Part shown: piece by piece, positions 52,653 through 61,606 of the stretch
How positions within the stretch are numbered: position 1 is the first letter of the stretch
Layout of the letters: every line of letters starts with the position of its first letter
Source: JAXMHB01 sp046346965
Lineage (GTDB): Bacteria > Pseudomonadota > Gammaproteobacteria > Xanthomonadales > SZUA-5
Direction of reading: 5' to 3'
Assembly: GCA_046346965.1 (NCBI GenBank)
Contig: JAXMHB010000008.1
Span: 62,001 to 126,000, forward strand
Length of the DNA: 64,000 nucleotides
Translations under genes and position numbers: made by a program
The notes under the pieces: generated by a model
Told to the model about the DNA's origin: nothing
What the model saw: the letters and a program-made list of their open reading frames with translations, nothing else
The model's database searches: none

Positions 52653-53651
52653 ATGCCTAGGCGATGGCTGGTTCTGATCCTGGGACTCAGCACCGGCGCC
52701 AGCGCTGGCAGCCTGCCGCAAAGCTGTCCGCAAGGCGCCGTGCAGGTGCTCAAGACTTTCGACTACACCGGTGACCAGCAAACGCTGACCCTGCCGACAC
52801 GGATGGCCTCGCAGGTCTACATCCAGGCTTGGGGCGCCCAGGGCGGCAGCTCTGCGGCCATTCCGGCCAACGGCCCGGCGACGGGCGGCCTGGGCGGCTA
52901 TGCCGAGGGCTATCTGCTGAGTACAGTCGACGAACTGACTTTGACGATTGTGGTGGGCGGCGCGGGTGGCGCGCCCGCGGGTGGATACAACGGCGGCGGC
53001 AACGGCGCCGTCCAGGACAACCCCGGCGGCGGCGGCGGCGCCAGCGATTTGCGCGTCGGCGGCAATGCCTTGAGTCAGCGCGTGCTGGTGGCCGGCGGCG
53101 GCGGCGGTGGTGGCCGCAGCGGCTGCCCTTTCGGCTTCTTGGTCGGTGGCGCCGGAGGCGCCGGTGGCGGCGGCGTAGGCGCCAACGGCCCTGACGCGCC
53201 CACCTCCGGAGGCGTTGCCGGCGGTGGGCAAGGCGGCAATGCCGGCGGCGTGCAGGGCGCACCCGGTCGCGCCGGCGTGGGCTGCGTGGGTCTGGACGGC
53301 CAGAGCGGCGTGAGTGGTACGCTGGGCCAGGGTGGCCGGGGCGGCGAGGGATCACCCCATGCGGGCTGCACCTTGCCCGAAGCTTTCAGCATCCCTGGCG
53401 GCGGCGGCGGCGGCGGCGGGTGGATTGGCGGAGGCGGGGGTGGCGGCGGCAGCCTCGGCACGGTCATGTGCTCGGGCACGGACAAGGGCGCGGGTGGCGG
53501 CGGCGGGGGTGGCCAGTCGCACTATGACCCCGCCCAGATTCAGGGCTTTGTCAGCACGCCGGGCAGCTGGACTGGCAATGGCGTCGTCATCCTCAGCTAC
53601 TGCATCGCTGACCAGCTGTTCGCCGATTCGCTGGAAGATCCCGCGCCCTGA
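52653..53651 (+). CDS. Secreted glycine-rich protein
   Basis: 332 residues with a signal peptide (WLVLILGLSTGASAGS). FDYTGDQQTLTLPTRMASQV and IQAWGAQGGSSA open a glycine-rich domain of the ALK-type Gly-rich fold, with long GGGG runs up to residue ~300. It ends QLFADSLEDPAP, related to the short C-terminal FxDG/NGFE tails of two other secreted proteins in this window. Very high Gly content leaves function open; surface or adhesin role is inferred. Confidence 0.75.
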   Translation: MPRRWLVLILGLSTGASAGSLPQSCPQGAVQVLKTFDYTGDQQTLTLPTRMASQVYIQAWGAQGGSSAAIPANGPATGGLGGYAEGYLLSTVDELTLTIVVGGAGGAPAGGYNGGGNGAVQDNPGGGGGASDLRVGGNALSQRVLVAGGGGGGGRSGCPFGFLVGGAGGAGGGGVGANGPDAPTSGGVAGGGQGGNAGGVQGAPGRAGVGCVGLDGQSGVSGTLGQGGRGGEGSPHAGCTLPEAFSIPGGGGGGGGWIGGGGGGGGSLGTVMCSGTDKGAGGGGGGGQSHYDPAQIQGFVSTPGSWTGNGVVILSYCIADQLFADSLEDPAP

Positions 53652-53796
53652 ATCGAGCGGCGCGTGCGCGGATCACACCGGGCGCGCGGGAATAGCGGGC
53701 ATCGGCACTGGTCACCCTGATGCGCCGCGTCTGACGCGTCCATGCGTATAGTGCGTTCGGGCGCCTGCAGGCGCGCCGCACTTCAGGCACTGCCGC

Positions 53797-54186
53797 ATGT
53801 CCGAGGACGAAGCCCAGATCCGTGAACTGCTGGCGCGCTGGCAGACGGCCACTATTGCCGGCGATAGCGCCACCTTGCTGTCCCTGATGACCGACGATGT
53901 GGTGTTCCTGCTGCCCGGTCGGGCGCCGATGCAGCGGGCCGAGTTCGTGGCTCTGATCGAAGCGCCGGGGCCGCGGCCCGGGCTGGCGATCCAGCAGCAG
54001 ATCCGCGAGATCGGCGTCGACGGCGAGCTGGCCTGGCTATGGTCGGAACTGGCGGTCTCCGTCCGCCCGCCGGGGGCGCAGCGCACCATCGAGCGCGCCG
54101 GTCACACGCTGACGATTTTTCGCAAGCAAGACGGCGTCTGGAAGCTGGCGCGCGACGCCAATCTGCTGACCGTCCGCGCGGACTGA
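53797..54186 (+). CDS. SnoaL-like / DUF4440-type protein
   Basis: 129 residues. The opening EDEAQIRELLARWQTATIAG, DVVFLLPGRAP and the ending DGVWKLARDANLL are typical of the NTF2-like DUF4440/SgcJ group. Probably a small-molecule-binding cone fold; no substrate inferred. Confidence 0.8.
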   Translation: MSEDEAQIRELLARWQTATIAGDSATLLSLMTDDVVFLLPGRAPMQRAEFVALIEAPGPRPGLAIQQQIREIGVDGELAWLWSELAVSVRPPGAQRTIERAGHTLTIFRKQDGVWKLARDANLLTVRAD

Positions 54187-54285
54187 ATGGCCCGTCATCC
54201 CACGGGCGGGATCCACTGTCAGCTCCAGCTCGGGAACGACGTACGTCCCGCATCACTGACCCATCCGGCGCCGGGAGCGCATCTC

Positions 54286-55803
54286 ATGATTCTGCGATTG
54301 ATGATTGGCGCCATACTCGCCAGTGCCCTGTGGACGCCATCAGCCCGCGCCAACGGGCAGCTGGACAGCAGTTTTGCCGGTGGCCGCACGGCCAGCTATT
54401 GGCCCATCGATGCCGGCGGCCTGCGCGGGGCCACCACGCCGGTGCAGACGCTGGTGCAGCGCGATGACAAGGTGCTGGTGATCAGCAATACGCCAACGCC
54501 CTTCGGCTCGCAGTTCCCCGGCAACAGTCAGATCGGCATCACCCGTCTGAACAGCAACGGCAGCGTCGATCTCAGCTACGGGCCGCTGGGTCAGCGCCTG
54601 CTCGATGCCGGGCCCGACTTCGAGGTCGAGGTGGTGGACGCCGCGCTGCGTCGCGACGGCGCCCTGCTGGTGCTCGGCACTTTGTACGGCCCCTTTAATC
54701 AGAGCGATATGGCGGTGTGGGCGCTGTCGCCCAACGGCGAGCCGGACCCGGCCTTTGGCAGCAACGGCTTCCGGCGCGTGCGCCGCGGCGGCAGCCCGTC
54801 GGATCGCGCCGGCGCGCTGGTGCCCTACCTGCTCGATTCCGATCGCTTCCTGATCGTGGGCGATCTGCGCGATGGCACTAGCGGCAACCACAGCCTGATG
54901 CAGGTGGTGCTGTTCGCCGACAGCGGTACGCTGTGCGCGGCCAGCGATTGCGGCAACGTCATCGGCGGCGATGTAGGCCTGCCCACGCAGTGGCGCATGC
55001 TGCGCGTGGACGTCAATTTCGATGTCGAGGTCACCAGTGCCGTGGCCTATTTGCAGAGCACACCGACGTTGGACCTGCGCGTACGCACGCTGATGCGGCG
55101 CTCCGTGGTCGATGGCAACGGCCAGTTCGATGGCGTCGTCGTCGGCACCTCGCTGCCCTCGCAAAACAATGTGCTGGGACTGGACCCAGGCTTCGGCGGC
55201 GGTGGCTTTCAGCAGTTTTTCTTTACTGCCGCGCCCGGCTATCGGCACAGCACCGGCAATCAAATCGCCATCCAGGCGCGCGGCAACCAGTTGCGCCTTT
55301 TGATCGCCGGCTACAGCGCCAATGCCCAGGATCTGGACCCGTCCATGGGCCTCTACGCGATGAATTTTCTGACCGGCGCCGCCGACCCCAGCTTCAACGG
55401 CGGCGTGGCGCGGGTGTTCGACTACGCCGCCAGCGGCATCCACGGCGATGCCTATGCCGCGGCCGTGCTGCCCACACCGGACGGCAAGATCCTGATCGGG
55501 GGCGGCTACGAAGCGACCGGATTCACCTTTGGCGATGCCGCCCTCACGCGGCTGAACGACGACGGCAGCTTCGACAGCAGCTTCGGCGCGCTCGCCGCTG
55601 CCCTGCCCGGCCGCGCCGGCTACGGTCACAGCCTGAACAGCGGCGACCGCGACAACCGCCTCGCCAGCATGGCGCTGTTGGCCGATGGCGAGCGCGTGGT
55701 GTTCAGCGGCTACGCCTACGCCAGCGACGACGGCAGCTACTACGGCAGCGTCATGCGCGCACGCCTGTACGCCGCCGATTTGCTGCGCAATGGCTTCGAG
55801 TGA
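54286..55803 (+). CDS. Secreted delta-60-repeat protein with GFE tail
   Basis: 505 residues with a signal peptide (MILRLMIGAILASALWTPSA). At least four repeats of the type LNSNGSVDLSYG, LSPNGEPDPAFG and LNDDGSFDSSFG are delta-60 repeats, which stack as a beta-propeller or solenoid. The last residues are ADLLRNGFE. The ATG at 54286 is preferred since it begins the signal peptide; the frame is open 99 bases further up. Confidence 0.82.
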   Translation: MILRLMIGAILASALWTPSARANGQLDSSFAGGRTASYWPIDAGGLRGATTPVQTLVQRDDKVLVISNTPTPFGSQFPGNSQIGITRLNSNGSVDLSYGPLGQRLLDAGPDFEVEVVDAALRRDGALLVLGTLYGPFNQSDMAVWALSPNGEPDPAFGSNGFRRVRRGGSPSDRAGALVPYLLDSDRFLIVGDLRDGTSGNHSLMQVVLFADSGTLCAASDCGNVIGGDVGLPTQWRMLRVDVNFDVEVTSAVAYLQSTPTLDLRVRTLMRRSVVDGNGQFDGVVVGTSLPSQNNVLGLDPGFGGGGFQQFFFTAAPGYRHSTGNQIAIQARGNQLRLLIAGYSANAQDLDPSMGLYAMNFLTGAADPSFNGGVARVFDYAASGIHGDAYAAAVLPTPDGKILIGGGYEATGFTFGDAALTRLNDDGSFDSSFGALAAALPGRAGYGHSLNSGDRDNRLASMALLADGERVVFSGYAYASDDGSYYGSVMRARLYAADLLRNGFE

Positions 55804-55809
55804 TCCGGC

Positions 55810-56571
55810 CTACACGCCCAACTGCGCGCGCTGCTTCAACTCGGCAGCCACATCGGTACCCAGATAGCTCTCGAGCACCCGGCGGATACCGTAGATCACC
55901 GGCGTCAGCGCGATCGCCATCAGCGCCTTGTAGCAGTAATTGACGGTACCGATCGCCAGGAACAGTGCCATCGACCAGTGCTGCGGCCCGATCACGAAGG
56001 CGATGTACAGCACGACGAAGCTGTCGATGAACTGCGAGACCAGCGTCGACCCGGTGGCGCGCGCCCACACTTTCTTGTCGCCGGTACGGCGCCGGATCGC
56101 GTGGAAAATGCGCACGTCGATCAGCTGCGCCAGCAAAAAGGCGATCACCGAGCCGCCGATCGACCACAGGCCCTGGCCGAAGATCGCGGCGAAGGCCGCC
56201 TGCATATCCGGCACCCCCTGACTGACGCCCACCGTCACCCACCAACCGGCCGGCACCAGCGAGATCGCCAGATACGCGAACAGGAAGCCGTACAGGATCA
56301 GCCCCACCGCCAGCCAGGAAATGAAGCGCACGCCGCGCTGGCCGTAGTACTCGTTGATGACGTCGGTGAGCACAAACACCACCGGCCACAGCATCACGCC
56401 GGCAGTGAAGTTCAGAGAGCCCTGCTGGCCGAACAGGTTCCAGTTGAAGGGCTGCAGCCCCAGCGTGTCCTCCATCGCGAAGATCTTCACGCCGACAAAC
56501 TCGGCGATCAGCGCGTTGGTGATGAAGATGCCGGTCAGCACCACGAACAGCGTCTGCGAGCGATTGAGCAC
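55810..56571 (-). CDS. Queuosine-precursor transporter, YhhQ/VUT-like
   Basis: 253 residues with six to seven membrane helices. Signatures include VGVKIFAMEDTL near helix 1, LTDVINEYYGQRGVRF between helices 2 and 3, and QLIDVRIFHAIRR. YhhQ imports preQ0/preQ1 for tRNA queuosine. The start is a GTG. Convergent with the delta-60 gene, 6 bases apart. Confidence 0.88.
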   Translation of the reverse strand: MLNRSQTLFVVLTGIFITNALIAEFVGVKIFAMEDTLGLQPFNWNLFGQQGSLNFTAGVMLWPVVFVLTDVINEYYGQRGVRFISWLAVGLILYGFLFAYLAISLVPAGWWVTVGVSQGVPDMQAAFAAIFGQGLWSIGGSVIAFLLAQLIDVRIFHAIRRRTGDKKVWARATGSTLVSQFIDSFVVLYIAFVIGPQHWSMALFLAIGTVNYCYKALMAIALTPVIYGIRRVLESYLGTDVAAELKQRAQLGV

Positions 56572-56639
56572 AAGGGCGTCCTGTCAGGGCGGGCGCGCGA
56601 ACTATGCCACGGGGCACGCGAGAGCGAGGCGTACGCGGC

Positions 56640-56879
56640 ACGCGGCACGCGAGCGCGCGGCGCGCCGTCACTTCAAGGAGGGCGCCGGTCCTCCGGCGCC
56701 TGGGCGGCCGAGCGCACGGTGCCCGCGTACCCTCGTACCCTCGTACCCTCGTACCCTCGTGCCCTCTTGCCCTCTTGCCCTCGATCCGGCCCGTCGGCAT
56801 AGCCGCCGGGCGCTCGCTGCGGCGCGCAGCGGTGCTGCGCAAGCGCCGCAGCTCTCCCCTCGTGCCCTCGTAAGTGCCC
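56640..56879. repeat. Heptamer repeat tract between yhhQ-like and AAA ATPase genes
   Basis: Tandem CCCTCGT(A/G) units around 56727-56790, followed by TCGATCCGGCCCGTCGGCAT, whose reverse complement occurs at 6909-6944. The tract ends directly at the AAA ATPase stop (56880). No gene in 56572-56879. Confidence 0.75.
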
Positions 56880-58352
56880 TCAGTCCGCCGGCACCGTGCG
56901 CTCGGCCGCCCAGGCGCGCAGGCGCGCGACTTTCTCGCCCATCACCACCGACAGCGGGCGGGTGTTGCGCAGTTCATCGAGCAGATGCCGCTGATCGAGC
57001 GCGGATTTTTCGCCGTGGGCGGCGTACAGCGAGGACACCACCGCCTGCTCGATTTCGGCACCGGAGAAGCCGGCGCTGGCGGCGGCGAGCGCGGCGAGAT
57101 CGAAACCTTCGGGCTTCATGCCGCGTCGGGTCAGATGGATGCGGAACAAGTCCTGGCGCACGTCCTCGGCCGGCAGATCGACGAAGAAGATCTCGTCGAA
57201 ACGCCCCTTGCGCAGCAATTCGGGCGGCAGATGTTCGATGGCATTGGCGGTGGCCACCAGGAAAATCTTGGCCTTGCGCTCGGCCATCCAGGTGAGGAAG
57301 TACCCGAGAATGCGCCGCGACACGCCCTCGTCACTGTCGGACGTCGAAAACGCCTTCTCGATCTCGTCGATCCACAGCACGCAGGGCGCCATGACTTCGG
57401 CATTGGCCAGCGATTCGCGCAGATTGCGCTCGGTTTCGCCGTGGTACTTGTTGTAGATGCTGGCCATGTCCATGCGCAGCAGCGGCACCTGGAAGCCGCC
57501 GGCCACCGCTTTGGCCGCCAGACTCTTGCCGGTGCCCTGCACGCCGAGCAGCAGAATGCCCTTGGGCGGATCGAGCGGCACCGGCGTCGGCTCACCGAGG
57601 AAGGCCGGCCGCCGCTGCTCTACCCAGCGCTTGAGCCTGCGCGAGCCGGCGACATCACCGAAGCCCAGCGTCTCGTACTCGAAGCTCAGCACGCCGGCCT
57701 TGTTCAACAGCTCGAACTTGGCCTTGGCCACGGCGGGCAGATCGGAGTCGGTGATCATGCCGTCGGTAGCGATGATGCGGCGCGCAATGCGGCGCGCGTC
57801 GGAGGCGGCCAGGCCTTTCAGATTGCGCACCACCGCCTTCAGCGCGCCCATGTGGATCTGCACGCGCTTGCCGGCGTTCTCGCGCGAGTAGTTGGAGGCC
57901 TCCTCGCGCACGATGCGGTCCAGTTCCGCCTCGTTGGGCAGCGACAATGAGAAGCGCACCGCCAGCGCGTCGATCTCTTTGGGTAACTCCAGATTGGCGC
58001 CGACCAGCGCCACCACGTGCGGCTGCACGCCCTGGCGGATAGCGATCTCGCGCAACTGCCGCAGCGTGACCACGTAGCGCAGGAAGGGCGAGTAATCGAG
58101 CAGCAGGAACACGCTCTTCTGGCGCGTCTGCACAATCGCATCGAGCACTTCCCCCGAGCTCATCGGCTTCGGCTCGGTGTCCATATCGAGCCGGCGCAGC
58201 CCGGTGGTGATGCTCCAAGTGTAGAGCGGGCGCAAGCTGCCTGTCAGCGCGCGCTGAAACGACGCGATGACCTCCAGTTCCTCATGCGTTTCGATCGCCA
58301 GCAACGGCGTATCGGCGCGGATCAGCGCCGCCAGATCCAAGTGTTCGTTCAT
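56880..58352 (-). CDS. AAA ATPase, Ycf46-like
   Basis: 490 residues. The N-terminal ~230 residues are the degenerate ATPase-like part of Ycf46 proteins (LLLDYSPFLRYVVTLRQLRE). The active AAA module has Walker A LLGVQGTGKSLAAKA, Walker B VLWIDEIEKAF, sensor VATANAIEHLP and arginine-finger region RKGRFDEIFFVDLP. Ycf46 is known from cyanobacteria for CO2 regulation; here its role is unknown. Confidence 0.88.
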   Translation of the reverse strand: MNEHLDLAALIRADTPLLAIETHEELEVIASFQRALTGSLRPLYTWSITTGLRRLDMDTEPKPMSSGEVLDAIVQTRQKSVFLLLDYSPFLRYVVTLRQLREIAIRQGVQPHVVALVGANLELPKEIDALAVRFSLSLPNEAELDRIVREEASNYSRENAGKRVQIHMGALKAVVRNLKGLAASDARRIARRIIATDGMITDSDLPAVAKAKFELLNKAGVLSFEYETLGFGDVAGSRRLKRWVEQRRPAFLGEPTPVPLDPPKGILLLGVQGTGKSLAAKAVAGGFQVPLLRMDMASIYNKYHGETERNLRESLANAEVMAPCVLWIDEIEKAFSTSDSDEGVSRRILGYFLTWMAERKAKIFLVATANAIEHLPPELLRKGRFDEIFFVDLPAEDVRQDLFRIHLTRRGMKPEGFDLAALAAASAGFSGAEIEQAVVSSLYAAHGEKSALDQRHLLDELRNTRPLSVVMGEKVARLRAWAAERTVPAD

Positions 58353-58474
58353 GCGCGGATGATGGCGGAAGCCTGCGGGGAATGGGAGGCAGCGCGTGTC
58401 ACGCGCATTTCACGACGCTAACGAGGTCGACATAGTATGTCAACGCCCGGCATGTTCCGCGGGGCGCGTGGTGG

Positions 58475-58625
58475 AGCAGAAGCGGGGCAAGGGTCAGGGG
58501 TCAGGGGACCAGCCATTCGGCGACTGCGTAGCGCTGTCGCCAGTTTGCAGAGCGCGTAAACGCGCCGAAGGCGAGCCGGCGACCGATTCAGCCGCCGTCT
58601 CAGCCACGATGTTTGTGCAGAGTCC
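58475..58625. repeat. Dispersed intergenic repeat, copy 2
   Basis: Second copy of the 51582-51770 unit (GCGGGGCAAGGGTCAGGGGT to GACCGATTCAGCCGCCGTCT). Together with the heptamer tract at 58727-58826 it fills the 475-base gap between the AAA ATPase and the next gene. Confidence 0.75.
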
Positions 58626-58726
58626 ATGTCTCGCCCCTGGCGCGCTTACTCGGGCGGCAAACTGGTACCCGCGACAGTGCACGGACGCGCAGCAGTGCTG
58701 GTCCCCCGCCCCCCGCCCCGCTTCTG

Positions 58727-58826
58727 CGTGCCCTCGTGACCTCGTGCCCTCGTGCCCTCGTGACCTCTCGCCCCCCGCCCCGCTTCTGCGTGCCCTCGTG
58801 CCCTCGTGCCCTCGTGCCCCTTCGCA
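58727..58826. repeat. Heptamer repeat tract abutting a stop codon
   Basis: Units of GTGCCCTC and GTGACCTC, with the 34-base block CCCCCCGCCCCGCTTCTGCG-TGCCCTCG appearing twice. The tract ends 1 base before the stop codon of the 58828 gene, as the tracts at 7.7 and 56.8 kb do for their genes. Confidence 0.8.
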
Positions 58827-58827
58827 C

Positions 58828-61515
58828 CTACTCAAAGCCATTCCGAAACACCCCGCGCACATCCGGGCCATCGCTGGCGACGTTGTTGGCCAGCACCGGA
58901 TCGGACAGTGGCGCCGGCACGCTGACGCTGGCGAGATTGAACACCGGGTCCTCTGGCAAGGGCGCCAGCTCGGCGCTCAGCGTGAAGCGCGCCTGCCCGG
59001 CGATCGGCAGATCGACCAGTTGATCCAGATTGCCAGTGCCCGACGGCGCGCAGACGGCGCCGCCGCTGGCCTGACAAGTCCACAGCGCATCGCTGAAGCC
59101 GGGCTCCAGCGTGTCCTGCACGCGCGCGCCGGCCACCGCGGCCGGGCCTGGATTGCTGACGGTGATCAGGTAGACCACGCGCGTGCCGCCGCTGACGAAG
59201 GCGCCGCCGTTGCTCTTGACGATCTGCACGTCGGCGCTGCTGCCGCCACCGGGAATGACGCTGACCTCGGCCGAGGCCGGCCCCTCGCCGGCGGCATTGA
59301 CCGCGCTGACGCGGCAGCGATGCACCACGTTATTGCTCAGCGCGGTGACCGTCAGCGGCGCCGCCGGGCCGCTGCCGCTGCCCGCGGGCGTGCAGCGCGC
59401 CAGATACTCCAGGATGCTGGCGCCGCCATTGGAGGCCGGCGGCGTGAACTGCAGGCTGGCGCTGGCATCCCCCGGCGTCGCCGCGCCAATCACCGGCGCA
59501 TCCGGCAGCGTGCGCGGCGTGGCGGTCAGGCGATTGGACAAGGCCGAGTTGCCGCCCACATTGCTGGCCTGAACGCCGCACTGATAGGCCGTGCCATTGC
59601 TGAGCCCGGTGTAGACGTAGGGCGAACCGGTGGCCGGACGGATGATGCCGCCGCAGTGCGCCAGATAGCCAGTGACCGGGGCGCCGTTGCTATTGGTGGG
59701 CGGCTGGAACTCCAGCGTCAGCGTGCCATCGCCGGGCGTCAGCTTGGTCAGCACCGGGGGACTCGGCGGGCCGGCCGGCACCAAACTGACACTGGCGGAG
59801 GGCAGCGACTCGCCCGCCACATTGGCGGCCACCATGGTGCAGGTGTAGGTCACGCCATTGGTCAGGCCGGTCAGCAGCACGCTGCGGTCCGGCGCGGCGA
59901 CGCTGCCGCTGACGCCACCGCTGCAGCGTGCGGTGTAGAGCGTGATCGGCGCGCCGTTGTTCGCTGGCTGATTGGCGGTCAGCGCGATCTGGCGATCCGC
60001 ACTTTCCGCCAGCACGATGGTCGGCGCTGCCGGCACGCCGCGCGGCGTGGCGTTGAGGACATTCGAGGCCGCGCTCGATCCCACGGCGTTGCGCGCGCGT
60101 ACGCTGCAGGCGTAGCTGCTGCCGTTGTTGAGGCCGCTGAAGACGATTGGTGCCGCGCCAGCGCTCGCGGTCTGCGTCCCGCACTGGGCGAGGTATTCCA
60201 GGATCGGCAGATCGCCGGTGAAGCTCGGGGCGTCGAACTGCAGCGTGATCTGGCCGTCCTCCGGCGTGGCCGCGGTCAACAGCGGCGGGTCCGGCGGCAG
60301 GCCGGCGACGGCGCTCAGCGCATTCGACGGCCGTGACGGCCCCAACGCGTTGACCGCACGCACGTTGCAGGCATAGCTGCCGCCGTTGACCAGCGCCGGC
60401 ACCAGCAGCGGCGAGCCCGGGCCCTGCGCGCTGACGCCGCCGCAGTCGGCCAGATAGCCCGTAATCGGCAGACCGCCGTCATTGACCGGCGGCGTGAAGC
60501 TCAAGCTCAGCGTCCCCACGCCCGGCGTCAGCGCATCGAGTCGCGGCGAGGCCGGCACGGTGTTGCCGATGGTGAACTCGCCCAGCGCAAAGGTGCTGGG
60601 CCCTATCGGCACCTGGGCGATGACGCTCAGGCTGCTGCTGTCGATCACGGCCAGGCTGTTGGCGGTGCGCCGCACCACGTACACGCGACTGCCGTCGACG
60701 CTGGTCGAAATGCCGTAGGGCGCGGAGCCGGCGCCCAGCGGGATGGTCTGCAGCAGTGCGTTCGTTTGGCCATCGACCACGCTCACCGAGTTACCGTTGG
60801 CATTGGCGGTGTAGATGCGACTGCCGTCCGGCGCCACCGCCACTGCGATCGGCAGCGCCCCGACCGGCACGCTGCCAGCCGTCTGTGTCTGCAAGTCCAA
60901 CACCACCAGCTCGTTGCGCCCCGCCGTTGTCACATAGGCATAGCGGTTGCTCGGCCCGAAGGCAGTCGACTGCGGATTGCCGCCCGGCGTCGACAGCGTC
61001 CACACCACGCTGGCGCTGGCGGTATCGACGACCGACACCGAGAAGCTGTTGGCGTTGGCGACCACCACGCGGCTGCCGTCGGGCGACACCGCGACGCCAA
61101 ACGGGCTGGCGCCCACCGGCACATTGGCGACGATGCTCTGGCTGGGAATGTCGTAAATGCGCAGGAATGGCGAGTTCAGCAGCGAGGCGTACAAGCGCGT
61201 GCCGTCCGGACTCACCGCCAGCCCGAACTGGCTGGCGCCGAGATCCAGCGTGCCGACCACCACCTGGTTGGCCGGATCCATCACCTGCACGCGGGTGGAG
61301 CCCTGCGAGCCGATGTAGACCACGCCGGTGCTGCGGCTGGCCGCTACCGAGAACAGGCCGCTGCCGAGCAAGGGATTGGCGACCACCTGATTGCTGGCCA
61401 GATCCACCACATGGATGCGGCCATCGCCCACCGAGGGCAAGTAGGCAAAGGGCGCGGCCGCCAGCGCGGAGCTGAGCAGGCAGAGCGAGGCGGTTGACAG
61501 GGTGCGCAGTCGCAT
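58828..61515 (-). CDS. Secreted YVTN beta-propeller / FnIII / DUF11 protein with GFE tail
   Basis: 895 residues with a signal peptide (RLRTLSTASLCLLSSALAAA). Residues ~25-320 are YVTN-type propeller repeats (VAVSPDGSRVVVANANSFSV, VAVAPDGSRIYTANANGNSV). Five fibronectin III-like domains follow (~330-770), each with a Cys pair pattern (YLADCGG...YACNVRAVN). A DUF11 domain covers ~775-880 (IVKSNGGAFVSGGTRVVYLI), and the end is VFRNGFE. Probably a surface or outer-membrane-associated adhesin. The ATG at 61515 starts the signal peptide. Confidence 0.85.
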   Translation of the reverse strand: MRLRTLSTASLCLLSSALAAAPFAYLPSVGDGRIHVVDLASNQVVANPLLGSGLFSVAASRSTGVVYIGSQGSTRVQVMDPANQVVVGTLDLGASQFGLAVSPDGTRLYASLLNSPFLRIYDIPSQSIVANVPVGASPFGVAVSPDGSRVVVANANSFSVSVVDTASASVVWTLSTPGGNPQSTAFGPSNRYAYVTTAGRNELVVLDLQTQTAGSVPVGALPIAVAVAPDGSRIYTANANGNSVSVVDGQTNALLQTIPLGAGSAPYGISTSVDGSRVYVVRRTANSLAVIDSSSLSVIAQVPIGPSTFALGEFTIGNTVPASPRLDALTPGVGTLSLSFTPPVNDGGLPITGYLADCGGVSAQGPGSPLLVPALVNGGSYACNVRAVNALGPSRPSNALSAVAGLPPDPPLLTAATPEDGQITLQFDAPSFTGDLPILEYLAQCGTQTASAGAAPIVFSGLNNGSSYACSVRARNAVGSSAASNVLNATPRGVPAAPTIVLAESADRQIALTANQPANNGAPITLYTARCSGGVSGSVAAPDRSVLLTGLTNGVTYTCTMVAANVAGESLPSASVSLVPAGPPSPPVLTKLTPGDGTLTLEFQPPTNSNGAPVTGYLAHCGGIIRPATGSPYVYTGLSNGTAYQCGVQASNVGGNSALSNRLTATPRTLPDAPVIGAATPGDASASLQFTPPASNGGASILEYLARCTPAGSGSGPAAPLTVTALSNNVVHRCRVSAVNAAGEGPASAEVSVIPGGGSSADVQIVKSNGGAFVSGGTRVVYLITVSNPGPAAVAGARVQDTLEPGFSDALWTCQASGGAVCAPSGTGNLDQLVDLPIAGQARFTLSAELAPLPEDPVFNLASVSVPAPLSDPVLANNVASDGPDVRGVFRNGFE

Positions 61516-61606
61516 CGGCAACGTCCGACAGGGAACCATGCCGGTGTTAGCGGATTTGGCTGCGGCAAACTGTCAGCTGGCGGCCGCGCTGCGGCTGAGT
61601 CGAGCC

